Origin: Actinomadura syzygii
Lineage (GTDB): Bacteria; Actinomycetota; Actinomycetes; Streptosporangiales; Streptosporangiaceae
NCBI RefSeq assembly: GCF_008085905.1
Contig: NZ_VSFF01000003.1
Coordinates: forward strand, 372,001 to 436,000
DNA: 64,000 nucleotides
Direction of reading: 5' to 3'
The notes below the pieces were generated by a model, which saw nothing but the letters and a program-made list of their open reading frames with translations, made no database searches and was not told the DNA's origin. How positions within the stretch are numbered: position 1 is the stretch's first letter; every line of letters begins with the position of its first letter. Shown one piece after another: positions 25,651 to 33,862 of the stretch. The position numbers and the translations under genes are program-made.

Positions 25651-26976
25651 CTACTTGTACGCCTTGGCGGCCTCGGCCTCCAGCTTGGCCTGCGTGCCCT
25701 TCACGTCCGTCGGGTGCTGCACGAACGCGCGCAGCGCCTCCCACTCGCCCTTGCCGGGCGTCGCGCCGAACGCGGCGGGCGCGAGGTCGGACATGTCGTA
25801 GCGGGCCGCGTCGCCGGACTTCTGGATCTGCTCGATGAGCTGCTTGGCGATCGGGTCGGAGTACGCGCTGGACGGGACGTTCTTGTTCGGCGTCAGGTAG
25901 CCGCCGAGCCCCGCCCACACCTTCCCGGCCTCCGGGGACGCGAGGAACTTCATCAGCTCCTGCGCGCCCTTGCCGTCCTTGAGCGCGACGGCGACGTCGC
26001 CGCCGAGGATCGCCGGCGGCGTGGTCCCGGCCGCCGGGAACGCGAAGACCTGCGCGTCCGTGCCGACCTTGGCCTTGGTGGTGGCGATGTTCGCCGCCGC
26101 GAAGTCGCCGCCGTACACCATCGCGGCCTTCTCCTGGCCGAACACCTGCGTGACCGACTCGTCGAACTTGGTCTTGGTCGCGGTGGCGACGCCGCCGTTG
26201 AGGAAGTCGCCCTTGCCCCAGATCTGCGCGAGGGTCTCCAGCGCCTTCCCGACGGTCGGATCGGTCCACTTGATCTCGTGCTTGGCGAGCTTGTCGTAGT
26301 TATCCGGCCCGGCCTGCGAAAGGTAGACGTTCTCGAACCAGTCGGTGAGCGTCCAGGAGTCCTGCGGGCCCGCGGCCAGCGTGAACGGCGTGGTGCCCGC
26401 GTCCTGGAGGGTGCCCGCGGTCTTCACCAGGTCCGCCCACGACTTCGGGGGCTGGACGCCCGCGTCGGAGAACACCTGCGGCCGGTACCAGAGGATCGAC
26501 TTGTAGGCGGCCTTGACCATGACGCCGTAGGGCTTGCCGTCGGCGGAGCCGAGCTCCTTCCAGTACGGCGAGAAGTTGTTGCCGACCTCGGTGACGACGT
26601 CGGGGGCGAGGGGCTTCAGCGCGCCCTTCTTCGCGTACTGCTGCATGAGGCCGGGCTGCGGAAGCAGCGCCACGTCCGGCGGGTTCTTCGCCTCGATGCG
26701 CGGGCCGAGGTAGGCGTCGGTGTTCTCGCCGGTGGACGCGTAGTTGACCTTCGCGCCCGTCTTCTTCTCGAACGCCTGGAGCACCTTGCGGAAGTTGGCC
26801 TCCTCGGGGCCGGTCCACTTGGCGGCGACCTCGATCGTGGTGCCCTTCAGCGCTCCCCCGCCGGACGGCGTCGAACCGCCGTCGCCGCCGTCGTCGTCCC
26901 CGCCGCAGGCGGCGGCGCCGGACACCACCAGCCCTGCCGCCACTGCCGCGCTGAGCACACGCCTACTGACCCTCAT
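25651..26976 (-). CDS. Sugar ABC transporter binding lipoprotein (AglE-like)
   Basis: A 441-aa solute-binding lipoprotein with lipobox GAAAC and a Gly/Asp/Ser-rich linker. The mature start (VAAKWTGPEEANFRKVLQAF), the segment EKKTGAKVNY and NPPDVALLPQPGLM are close to the alpha-glucoside-binding AglE group. That supports an alpha-glucoside or related disaccharide, though the ligand is not proven. Start ATG 26976 is preferred over ATG 26982 because GGGAGG lies six bases before the former and touches the latter. It overlaps the end of the ATPase gene. Confidence 0.9.
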   Translation of the reverse strand: MRVSRRVLSAAVAAGLVVSGAAACGGDDDGGDGGSTPSGGGALKGTTIEVAAKWTGPEEANFRKVLQAFEKKTGAKVNYASTGENTDAYLGPRIEAKNPPDVALLPQPGLMQQYAKKGALKPLAPDVVTEVGNNFSPYWKELGSADGKPYGVMVKAAYKSILWYRPQVFSDAGVQPPKSWADLVKTAGTLQDAGTTPFTLAAGPQDSWTLTDWFENVYLSQAGPDNYDKLAKHEIKWTDPTVGKALETLAQIWGKGDFLNGGVATATKTKFDESVTQVFGQEKAAMVYGGDFAAANIATTKAKVGTDAQVFAFPAAGTTPPAILGGDVAVALKDGKGAQELMKFLASPEAGKVWAGLGGYLTPNKNVPSSAYSDPIAKQLIEQIQKSGDAARYDMSDLAPAAFGATPGKGEWEALRAFVQHPTDVKGTQAKLEAEAAKAYK

Positions 26977-28201
26977 TCTCATCCTCCCTGGACGGTCCGG
27001 CGGCGTCCGATCCCCAGATCGCCGCGCCGGACTCGATATCGAAGAAGTGCAGGCGGCCGGTGTCGACGCGGGCCGTCACCGGGTCGCCGACCTTCACGCG
27101 GGTGCGCGGGCTGAACCGCGCGACGAGGTCCGTGCGGGGCCGCTCCAGATGCCCCAGCACATCGGTGCCCGCGTCGCGGGCGAGTTCCCTGGTGTCCTCG
27201 GTGACGACCTGGTCGGCCTCCAGCGCGAAGTGGACCAGCACGTCCGAGCCCATCGCCTCGACCAGGTCGGCCGTGGAGGTGAGCGCGGAGCCGGCGGGGG
27301 CCTCGACGAGGTCGGCGTCCTCCATGTCCTCGGGACGGATCCCGACGACGACCTCGCCGCCGAGCCGGGACGCGAGGTCCGGCCGCTCGGCCAGCACGCC
27401 CGGCGGGAGCGCCAGCGTCTGCCCGCCGATCTCCAGCCGCGCGTCGCCCGCGTCCCCGGCCAGGGTCGCCTTCAGCAGGTTCATGGCGGGCGAGCCGATG
27501 AAGCCCGCGACGAACAGGTTCGCCGGCCGGTCGTAGAGCTCCTGCGGCGGCGCGACCTGCTGCAGTTCGCCCTTCTTCATCACCGCGACGCGGTCGCCGA
27601 GCGTCATCGCCTCGGTCTGGTCGTGCGTGACGTAGATCGTCGTGACGCCGAGGTCGCGCTGGATGCGCGCGATCTCGGCGCGCATCTGGACGCGGAGCTT
27701 GGCGTCGAGGTTGGACAGCGGCTCGTCCATCAGGAACGCCTGCGGCTCCCGGACGATCGCGCGGCCCATCGCGACCCGCTGCCGCTGCCCGCCGGACAGG
27801 TTGCGCGGCTTGCGCGACAGGTGCTCGGTCAGCCCGAGGATCTCCGCGGCCCGGTCGACCTTCTCCCTGATCTCGGCCTTGGGGAGCTTGCGCAGCGACA
27901 GCCCGAACCCGATGTTGTCGCGGACGGACAGGTGCGGGTAGAGCGCGTAGCTCTGGAACACCATGGCGACGTCCCGGTCGCGGGCGGGGACGCGGTTGAC
28001 GACCCGTCCGCCGATCGCGACCTCGCCCTCGGAGATCTCCTCCAGCCCGGCGACCATCCGCAGCGCGGTCGTCTTCCCGCAGCCGGACGGCCCGACGAGC
28101 ACGAGGAACTCCCCGTCGGCGATGTGCAGGCCCAGGTCGGTCACGGCCCGCGTGCCGTCGGGATAGACCTTCCCGACGCTGGTCAGGTCGACCTCTGCCA
28201 C
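26963..28201 (-). CDS. Sugar ABC transporter ATPase (AglK/UgpC type)
   Basis: A 412-aa CUT1-type ATPase heading the minus-strand operon. It has Walker A GPSGCGKTT, Q-loop MVFQSYALYPHL, signature LSGGQRQR, Walker [13 protein letters not shown], switch VTHDQTEAMT, and a TOBE regulatory tail. I start it at GTG 28201, which follows AGAGGGGACGCC; an upstream frame extends to 28228 without a ribosome site. It overlaps the binding-protein start by 14 bases. Unlike the ROK operon, this transporter has its own ATPase. Confidence 0.92.
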   Translation of the reverse strand: MAEVDLTSVGKVYPDGTRAVTDLGLHIADGEFLVLVGPSGCGKTTALRMVAGLEEISEGEVAIGGRVVNRVPARDRDVAMVFQSYALYPHLSVRDNIGFGLSLRKLPKAEIREKVDRAAEILGLTEHLSRKPRNLSGGQRQRVAMGRAIVREPQAFLMDEPLSNLDAKLRVQMRAEIARIQRDLGVTTIYVTHDQTEAMTLGDRVAVMKKGELQQVAPPQELYDRPANLFVAGFIGSPAMNLLKATLAGDAGDARLEIGGQTLALPPGVLAERPDLASRLGGEVVVGIRPEDMEDADLVEAPAGSALTSTADLVEAMGSDVLVHFALEADQVVTEDTRELARDAGTDVLGHLERPRTDLVARFSPRTRVKVGDPVTARVDTGRLHFFDIESGAAIWGSDAAGPSREDENEGQ

Positions 28202-28233
28202 GGCGTCCCCTCTTTCCCGTCGCTCCACGGCAC

Positions 28234-28255
28234 GCCCTCGTCGCGCCCTCGTCGC
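28234..28255. repeat. 11-base tandem duplication in operon leader
   Basis: GCCCTCGTCGC is present twice without a gap (28234-28244 and 28245-28255) in the 5' leader of the AglK-type gene, followed upstream by a strongly GC hairpin around 28267-28295. No function is evident. Confidence 0.7.
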
Positions 28256-28323
28256 GGCACGCGCCTCCCCGCCCCGGCGGGGCCGGGGCCCCGCGATGCG
28301 GAGGAAACGTGACTTACTCCCGC

Positions 28324-28364
28324 GTAGCTATGACTAGCTACAGGGCGGATCGGCCCCGTTGCAA
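28324..28364 (-). promoter_or_regulatory. Promoter and operator of the alpha-glucoside-type operon
   Basis: On the minus strand TTGCAA (28359-28364), an 18-base spacer and TAGCTA (28335-28340) make a plausible promoter. The -10 lies inside a perfect inverted repeat GTAGCTA-TGAC-TAGCTAC at 28324-28341 (arms of seven, spacer of four). This looks like a repressor site, but no regulator gene adjoins the operon and the site differs from the LacI-type operator upstream of the orphan ATPase. Confidence 0.5.
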
Positions 28365-28460
28365 TACGCGGGGAGAACGCTGACGGTTTTGGTGCAGAGA
28401 TCGTTACCGGGCCGTTTTTCGCCCGCATTCCGCGCGATTTTCAGGCGTCCGAAAACAGGC

Positions 28461-28492
28461 GAGGGCGCGGACGGAAATCCGTCCGCCCCCTC
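28461..28492. terminator. Terminator after the M24 peptidase gene
   Basis: GCGGACGGA-AA-TCCGTCCGC (28467-28486) has nine perfect pairs, and five more outer pairs follow after one mismatch, giving a stem over 28461-28492. It lies about 35 bases beyond the M24 gene stop. The rest of 28342-28460 shows nothing I can name. Confidence 0.65.
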
Positions 28493-28525
28493 GTTAACGT
28501 GCTTTTCGGGCCGTGGCCTGGGAAT

Positions 28526-29635
28526 TCAGCCGACGATCACCAGGCCGCGCCCGGTGACGTTCAGCGGGTCGAAGCCGTCCTCGGTGCAGACGACGATGTC
28601 CTCGATGCGGGCGCCGTGCGGGCCGGGGTAGATGCCCGGCTCGATCGAGAACGCCATGCCCGGCTCCAGCGGCTCCAGGTTGCCCGAGACGATGTAGGGG
28701 TCCTCGTGCGACTCCAGGCCGATGCCGTGGCCGGTGCGGTGGAAGAAGTGCTCGCCGTACCCGGCGGCGGCGATCACGTCGCGGCCGGCGGCGTCGACGG
28801 CCTCGGGCGTCGTCCCCGGGCGGACGGCCGCGCACGACGCGCGCTGCGCCTCCTCCAGCACCGCGTAGTACGCCAGGTACTCGGCGGGCGGCTCGCCGAC
28901 GCAGTAGTTGCGGGTGGAGTCGGAGCAGTAGCCGCTCGGCATCGTCCCGCCGATGTCGACCACGACCGGCTCGCCCGCGCGGATCACCCGGTCGGTCGGC
29001 TCGGCGTGCGGGTTCGCGCCGTTCGGGCCCGACCCGACGATCACGAAGTCGACGCGGGAGTGGCCCTCGGCGACGATCGCGTCGGCGATGTCGCGGGCGA
29101 CCTCCTCCTCCGTGCGCCCGGCCGCGAGGAGGCCCGGGACGCGGCGGTGCACCCGGTCGATCGCCTCGCCCGCCTCGCGCAGCGCGGCGACCTCGGCGGC
29201 GCTCTTGCGGATCCGCAGCCCGCGCAGCACTCCCCCGGCCGCGACCTGCTCGGCGGCGGGCATCGCGGCGCGGAACCGCAGCGCCATCACCGCCCACATC
29301 CGATCGGCCACGCCGACCTTCGGCAGGCCGGACGGCAGGCGCCGGGCGACGAGGGCGTAGGGGTCGTCGGTCTCGTCCCAGGGCACCAGCTCGACGCCGA
29401 GCGACCCGGCGGGCGACACCTGCGCGGCGGGCAGCTCGAGGCGCGGGACGACGAGGAACGCCTCCCCCTCGGCGGGCACGACCAGGCAGGTGAGCCGTTC
29501 CAGCTCCTTGGCGTCGTAGCCGGTCACGTAGCGCAGGTCCGGGCCGGGCGTCAGCAGCACCGCCCCGAGGCCGGCCTTCGCGGCCGCCTCCCGCACCAGG
29601 CCGACGCGCTCGCGCGGATACAACTCCGTTGTCAC
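28526..29635 (-). CDS. M24 family metallopeptidase (Xaa-Pro aminopeptidase-like)
   Basis: A 369-aa creatinase/prolidase-fold protein. The N-terminal domain contains LLTPGPDLRYVTGYD. The C-terminal pita-bread domain keeps the dinuclear metal ligands: Asp in VVVDIGGTM and CSDSTRNY, His in HRTGHGIGLESHEDPYI, Glu in FSIEPGIY and ARIEDIVV. It is expected to be an active cytoplasmic aminopeptidase cleaving Xaa-Pro bonds. GTG 29635 is favoured because GGAG stands four bases upstream; ATG 29647 is the alternative. It is divergent from the exonuclease gene. Confidence 0.92.
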   Translation of the reverse strand: MTTELYPRERVGLVREAAAKAGLGAVLLTPGPDLRYVTGYDAKELERLTCLVVPAEGEAFLVVPRLELPAAQVSPAGSLGVELVPWDETDDPYALVARRLPSGLPKVGVADRMWAVMALRFRAAMPAAEQVAAGGVLRGLRIRKSAAEVAALREAGEAIDRVHRRVPGLLAAGRTEEEVARDIADAIVAEGHSRVDFVIVGSGPNGANPHAEPTDRVIRAGEPVVVDIGGTMPSGYCSDSTRNYCVGEPPAEYLAYYAVLEEAQRASCAAVRPGTTPEAVDAAGRDVIAAAGYGEHFFHRTGHGIGLESHEDPYIVSGNLEPLEPGMAFSIEPGIYPGPHGARIEDIVVCTEDGFDPLNVTGRGLVIVG

Positions 29636-29746
29636 ACCCGTCTCCATTCTCCGGTCGTCCGCACGCGGACCACTCGTCCGTGCGGGTACCAGGATCGCAG
29701 AGCGGCGGCGCGCCGACGACGCCGCCCGCGTGGCACGATGTGCCCC

Positions 29747-30679
29747 ATGAGCGGGCTGATGCTGCTGGACACGCCGTCGTTGTACTTCCGCGCCTTCTTC
29801 GGCGTGCCCGAGTCCGTCACCGCCGACGACGGGACGCCGGTGAACGCGGTCCGCGGGCTCATCGACATGATCGCGCGGCTCGTCCAGGACCGCTCGCCCG
29901 ACCGGCTCGTCTGCTGCATGGACGCCGACTGGCGGCCCGCGTTCCGGGTGGCGGCGCTGCCGTCCTACAAGGCGCACCGGGTGGCCGACGACGGCGGCGA
30001 CCAGACGCCCGACGCGCTGGCGGCGCAGCTCCCGGTCATCGACGAGGTCCTGGACGCGTTCGGGCTGGCCCGGGTGGGCGTCCCCGGCTACGAGGCCGAC
30101 GACGTCATCGGCACCCTCGCGGTGCGGGGCGCGGCGGACGGCCCGGTCGACATCGTCACCGGCGACCGCGACCTGTTCCAGCTCGTCGACGACGGCACCC
30201 CCCGGAAAGGCCCGGTGTGCGTCCTCTACACGGCGCGGGGCATCAGGAACCTGCAGATCATGGGTGAGAAGGAGGTCGCGGCCAAGTACGGCATCCCGGG
30301 CCGCGGCTACGGCGACTACGCGACGCTGCGCGGCGACCCGAGCGACGGGCTGCCCGGCGTCCCCGGCGTCGGCGACAAGACCGCGGCGGCGCTGGTCACC
30401 CGGTTCGGGACGGTCGAGGGGATCCTCGCCGCGCTCGACGCCGGGACCGACGAGGGGTTCCCGGCGGGCGCGCGGCGCCGGATGGAGGCGGCCCGCGGGT
30501 ACCTCGCCGCCGCCGAGACCGTGGTCCGGGTCGTCACCGACATCGACGCGCCGGAGCTCGCGGCGCTGGACGACCGGCTCCCCGCCGGCGCCCGCGACCC
30601 GGAGAGGCTCGTCGCGCTGGCCGACCGCTGGAACCTCGACGGCCCGGTCAACCGGCTGCTGAACGCCCTCACCCGCTGA
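29747..30679 (+). CDS. Stand-alone 5'-3' exonuclease (Pol I N-domain/FEN type)
   Basis: A 310-aa protein equal to the 5'-nuclease domain of DNA polymerase I without a polymerase. The acidic metal-binding residues lie in LLDTPSLYFRAF, CMDADWRPAF, GYEADDVIGTLA and VTGDRDLFQLVDD. The helix-hairpin-helix motif SDGLPGVPGVGDKTAAALV is present. It should process flaps or RNA primers. ATG 29747 is used; an in-frame ATG nine bases earlier is possible. There is no ribosome site, but a weak -10-like CACGAT lies seven bases upstream. Confidence 0.9.
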   Translation: MSGLMLLDTPSLYFRAFFGVPESVTADDGTPVNAVRGLIDMIARLVQDRSPDRLVCCMDADWRPAFRVAALPSYKAHRVADDGGDQTPDALAAQLPVIDEVLDAFGLARVGVPGYEADDVIGTLAVRGAADGPVDIVTGDRDLFQLVDDGTPRKGPVCVLYTARGIRNLQIMGEKEVAAKYGIPGRGYGDYATLRGDPSDGLPGVPGVGDKTAAALVTRFGTVEGILAALDAGTDEGFPAGARRRMEAARGYLAAAETVVRVVTDIDAPELAALDDRLPAGARDPERLVALADRWNLDGPVNRLLNALTR

Positions 30680-30843
30680 CGGGTCATATCGCTGCAATTT
30701 TCGGCAAAAGTGTCGGATGACGCAGACGGCCCGTTCCCCCGCGTGCAGCATCGGGATCAGTGAGGCGCTCTCATAGGGGTGAAAGGCAGTGCACCGCCGC
30801 GGGACGGACGGGGACGGACGTCCGGGCGGCGCCCGCATGAGCG

Positions 30844-30904
30844 ACCGGTACCCGCGGCACTGGGCCTCAACGCCCCACTCCCCCCATCTGCCGTGGGTAC
30901 CGGT
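30844..30904 (+). promoter_or_regulatory. Long inverted repeat in the leader of the Crp/Fnr-type gene
   Basis: ACCGGTACCCGCGGCA (30844-30859) and TGCCGTGGGTACCGGT (30889-30904) pair at 15 of 16 positions around a 29-base loop rich in C. It lies between the exonuclease stop and the chosen start of the Crp/Fnr gene and would form a strong leader hairpin. The rest of 30680-30843 holds no gene I can support. Confidence 0.6.
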
Positions 30905-30937
30905 TCACCCGAATCCCGGAAGCGGAGACGCGCACCC

Positions 30938-31738
30938 GTGACCCATCGACCGCAGATCCGGCGGAGCGCGCCCCGCGCCGCTCCCGACCCGGACCCCGGC
31001 CCCGGCTCCGATCCCGATCCCGACTCCGATCCCGGCCGCGGCTTCTGGGACGCGCTCCGCCCGGCCGAGCGGGCGTCGCTGCGCGCGGTGGCGCGGCCGC
31101 GCCGGTTCCCGCCCCGGACGCCGCTGTGCTACCAGGGCGACGACTCCGACCACATCATCATCATCGAGTCGGGCTGGGCGAAGGTGACCTCCACCAGCGA
31201 GGAGGGCCGCGAGGTCGTGCTCGCCGTGCGCGGGCCGGGCGACCTCGTCTGCGAGAGCGCGGTCCTCGGCCGCCGGGAGCGGTCGGCGACGGTCGCGGCG
31301 CTCAGCCCGATCCCCGCGCTGGTGGTGCCCGCCGCCCGGTTCACCGGGTTCCTCGACGCGCACTCCCGGGTGTGGCTGCTGGTCAGCGAGACGTTCGTCC
31401 GCCGCCTGGACGACGCCGACCGGCGGCTGCGGGCGCACGTGTCCGCGCACGGCGCGCGGCGGCTGGCGATCCTGCTGACCGAGCTCGCCGAGCTGTCGGC
31501 CCGGCACGGCGCGCCCGCCCCCGGCGGGGGCGTCGCGATCGGTCCGCCGCTCTCCCAGGAGGAGCTCGGCAGCTGGATGGACGCCTCCCGCGAGACCGTC
31601 GCGCGGGCGCTCGGCACGCTCCGCGCGGAGGGCCTGGTGCGCACCGGCCGGCGGCGGATCACCGTGGTGGACGTGGCGCGGCTGCGCGAGTTCGCGCGTA
31701 CGCCGGAGCGGCCGCGGCCCACCGCCTTTACAATGTAG
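30938..31738 (+). CDS. Crp/Fnr family transcriptional regulator
   Basis: A 266-aa regulator. Residues 1-40 are a charged tail with Asp-Pro repeats. A cyclic-nucleotide-binding-like beta-roll follows (about 60-170, with CYQGDDSDHIIIIESGWAKVT and AVRGPGDLVCESAVLG), a dimer helix, then a winged helix (LSQEELGSWMDASRETVARALGTLR). The cAMP-contact pattern is only partly kept, and there is no N-terminal Cys cluster for an iron-sulfur sensor. The ligand is therefore unknown. GTG 30938 has GGAG ten bases upstream; the frame is open further upstream to 30779. Confidence 0.87.
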   Translation: MTHRPQIRRSAPRAAPDPDPGPGSDPDPDSDPGRGFWDALRPAERASLRAVARPRRFPPRTPLCYQGDDSDHIIIIESGWAKVTSTSEEGREVVLAVRGPGDLVCESAVLGRRERSATVAALSPIPALVVPAARFTGFLDAHSRVWLLVSETFVRRLDDADRRLRAHVSAHGARRLAILLTELAELSARHGAPAPGGGVAIGPPLSQEELGSWMDASRETVARALGTLRAEGLVRTGRRRITVVDVARLREFARTPERPRPTAFTM

Positions 31739-31751
31739 ATCACGAAGAGGG

Positions 31752-32411
31752 TCAGGCGGCGGGCCGCAGGACCTCGCCGAGCTCCTCGGCGAGGTCGGCG
31801 TTGAGCCGGTAGGCCGTCTTCACCTCGTCGACGACGCGGAGCCGCTCGTCGTCGTCCCAGGGGGCGGCGTCCAGCAGGGCGCGGTAGCGGTCCTTGTACG
31901 CCTTGGGCCTGCCCGGGAAGCGGTAGAAGCGGACGCCGTCGTCCTCGGCGTCGAGGTCCAGCGCCTTGCGGACCTGGAGGCCGATGTACTGCCCGCCCGA
32001 CAGGTCGCCCAGGTAGCGGGTGTAGCCGTGCGCGACGAAGCCGCCCGCCCAGTCGAAGCACACCTCGCGGAGCCGGTCGCGGTACCGGGACGCGGCCTCG
32101 CCCGGCTCGGCCCTGGCCCGCCAGCGCGGGCCGTAGAAGTAGGCGAGGTCGGCCTCGAGCGCCTCGCGGCGGCGCAGGCCGGGAAGGTCGAACGGGCCCG
32201 CGACCGGGTCGGCCGCCATCCGGTCGGCGGCCTCTTCGAGGAGGTCGTAGACGGGGTGGAGCTGCGCCACGAGGACGGCGTACTCGTCGCGGCCGAGGCG
32301 CCCCTCGACGAGCGCGCTCATGTAGGCCGAGGTCTCGTTGGCGCCGTGGTCGCTCCGGGTGGCGGCCCGCAGCCGCGCGGAGAACGGCTCGTCCGTGGGG
32401 GTGGTGTCCAT
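31752..32411 (-). CDS. Heme oxygenase (biliverdin-producing)
   Basis: A 219-aa all-helical heme oxygenase of the HmuO type. The proximal heme ligand is His22 (ATRSDHGANE). The distal-helix motif YTRYLGDLSGGQ is intact. It would open heme to release iron, using a reductase encoded elsewhere. ATG 32411 is preceded by GGAGGG. An IdeR/DtxR-type box in its promoter predicts derepression when iron is scarce. The DUF2470 gene on the same strand lies just upstream. Confidence 0.93.
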   Translation of the reverse strand: MDTTPTDEPFSARLRAATRSDHGANETSAYMSALVEGRLGRDEYAVLVAQLHPVYDLLEEAADRMAADPVAGPFDLPGLRRREALEADLAYFYGPRWRARAEPGEAASRYRDRLREVCFDWAGGFVAHGYTRYLGDLSGGQYIGLQVRKALDLDAEDDGVRFYRFPGRPKAYKDRYRALLDAAPWDDDERLRVVDEVKTAYRLNADLAEELGEVLRPAA

Positions 32412-32437
32412 TACGGCCCTCCTTAATCCAGGAGAAT

Positions 32438-32456
32438 TTAGGCTAGCCTTACCTAA
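32438..32456. promoter_or_regulatory. IdeR/DtxR-type iron box
   Basis: TTAGGCTAGCCTTACCTAA matches the palindromic consensus TTAGGTTAGSCTAACCTAA at all but two positions. It lies 27 bases before the heme oxygenase start, where a bound repressor would block transcription in iron-replete cells. Confidence 0.82.
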
Positions 32457-32483
32457 ATCACCTGGGAAGACGGGACCGCAAGG

Positions 32484-32527
32484 TTCCCGACGTGACGTCG
32501 GTTACTTTTCCGACGTCACGTCGGGAA
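32484..32527. terminator. Perfect 18-base-pair hairpin after the DUF2470 gene
   Basis: TTCCCGACGTGACGTCGG (32484-32501) pairs exactly with CCGACGTCACGTCGGGAA (32510-32527) around the loop TTACTTTT. It starts eight bases after the DUF2470 stop and separates it from the iron-controlled heme oxygenase promoter. Confidence 0.75.
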
Positions 32528-32535
32528 GAGGTCGG

Positions 32536-32829
32536 TCAGGCGCTGAGCGCGGCGCGGGCCTCCTCGGTCATCCGGACGACCTCCATCCGCACCTGCGGAC
32601 GCTCGGTGAGCCGCTCGCCGAACGGGATCCGGACGTCGTGCTCGACGCCCCCGTCCATCACGGCGAAGTCGATGCCGTCGGCGTCCAGGCCGGTCATCCG
32701 GGCGGCCGTCGCGCCGGGACGGCCGCCGAGCGCGCGGCAGATCGTGAGGCAGTCGGCGGCGTGGTCGTCGTTCATGTGGCGCGCGATCTGGCGCACGACG
32801 TCCTCGGTGAAGGGGCCCGCGTCGGTCAT
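32536..32829 (-). CDS. DUF2470 protein (HugZ C-terminal-like)
   Basis: A 97-aa protein matching the DUF2470 domain (VVRQIARHMNDDHAADCL at the start, DGIDFAVMDGGVEHDVRIPF in the centre). In larger proteins this domain follows a FMN-binding split barrel, as in the heme-handling HugZ proteins; here it stands alone. ATG 32829 has AAGGA upstream. Its place directly upstream of heme oxygenase suggests a role in heme use, but the hairpin after it suggests separate transcription. Confidence 0.8.
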   Translation of the reverse strand: MTDAGPFTEDVVRQIARHMNDDHAADCLTICRALGGRPGATAARMTGLDADGIDFAVMDGGVEHDVRIPFGERLTERPQVRMEVVRMTEEARAALSA

Positions 32830-32998
32830 GGAACGTTCCTTTCGATCGGGGCGCCGGTCCCGGCGTGCGGTTCTCGAAGATCCGCGGTGTTCTCGAAGAT
32901 CCGCGGGACGTCGCCCGGCGAGGCGTCCGTCCGGCGTGGAGGCCGACAATACCCGGCGCCCCGCACCGGCATCGCGGCACGTCGTGCACCATGGAGGG

Positions 32999-33856
32999 GT
33001 GACGCAGGTAGCTGAAGACCGGTCCGCGGACGCGGGTGCCCGGCTGCGGGCGCTCGCCGCCCTCGTCGCGGACGGCGGCGTGGTGGTGCTGAGCGGCGCG
33101 GGCCTCTCGACCGAGTCGGGCATCCCCGACTACCGCGGCGAGACGGGGCGCCGCCGGCGCGCCGACCCGATGACCTACCAGGGGTTCACCGCGTCGGCGG
33201 CGGCGCGGCGGCGGTACTGGGCGCGCAGCCATCTCGGCTGGCGGCACATCGCGGCGGCGCGGCCGAACGCCGGGCACCGCGCGGTCGCCGAGCTGCGGCG
33301 GCGCGGCCTGGTCACCGGGATCATCACCCAGAACGTGGACGGCCTGCACCAGGCCGCCGGGGCGGACGGCGTGATCGAGCTGCACGGCGCGCTCGACCGG
33401 GTCGTCTGCCTGGACTGCGGCGAGCGGACCCCGCGCGCCCGGCTGGACGCGCGGCTGCGCGCCGCGAACCCGGGCTTCGACGCCCGCGCCGCCGCGGTCA
33501 ACCCGGACGGCGACGCCGTCCTCGCCGACGCCGACGTCGAGGCGTTCCGCGTCGTGGACTGCGAGCGCTGCGGCGGCGTCCTCAAACCCGACGTGATCTT
33601 CTTCGGCGAGAACGTGCCGCCGCCGCGCGTCCGGGACTGCTACGCGCTGACCGAGGGCGCGGGGGCGCTGCTGGTGCTGGGGTCGTCGCTGACGGTGCTG
33701 TCGGGGTACCGGTTCGTCCGGCACGCCGACCAGCACGGGGTGCCCGTCGCGATCGTGAACCACGGCGCGACCAGGGGCGACGAGCACGCCCTCGTCACGT
33801 TGGACGCGCCGCTCGGCGCGACGCTCCAGGCGCTCCTCGCCGGACTGCCCGCGTAA
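32999..33856 (+). CDS. Sir2 family NAD-dependent protein deacylase
   Basis: A 285-aa sirtuin. The NAD motifs GAGLSTESGIPDYRG and TQNVDGLHQAAG, the catalytic His in ELHGALD, and a Cys4 zinc site (CLDC, later CERC) are complete. It should remove acyl groups from lysines while consuming NAD. The start is uncertain: GTG 32999 has GGAGG almost touching it, and GTG 32984 in the same frame is an alternative. It is convergent with the DUF4142 gene. Confidence 0.92.
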   Translation: MTQVAEDRSADAGARLRALAALVADGGVVVLSGAGLSTESGIPDYRGETGRRRRADPMTYQGFTASAAARRRYWARSHLGWRHIAAARPNAGHRAVAELRRRGLVTGIITQNVDGLHQAAGADGVIELHGALDRVVCLDCGERTPRARLDARLRAANPGFDARAAAVNPDGDAVLADADVEAFRVVDCERCGGVLKPDVIFFGENVPPPRVRDCYALTEGAGALLVLGSSLTVLSGYRFVRHADQHGVPVAIVNHGATRGDEHALVTLDAPLGATLQALLAGLPA

Positions 33857-33862
33857 ACCGCG

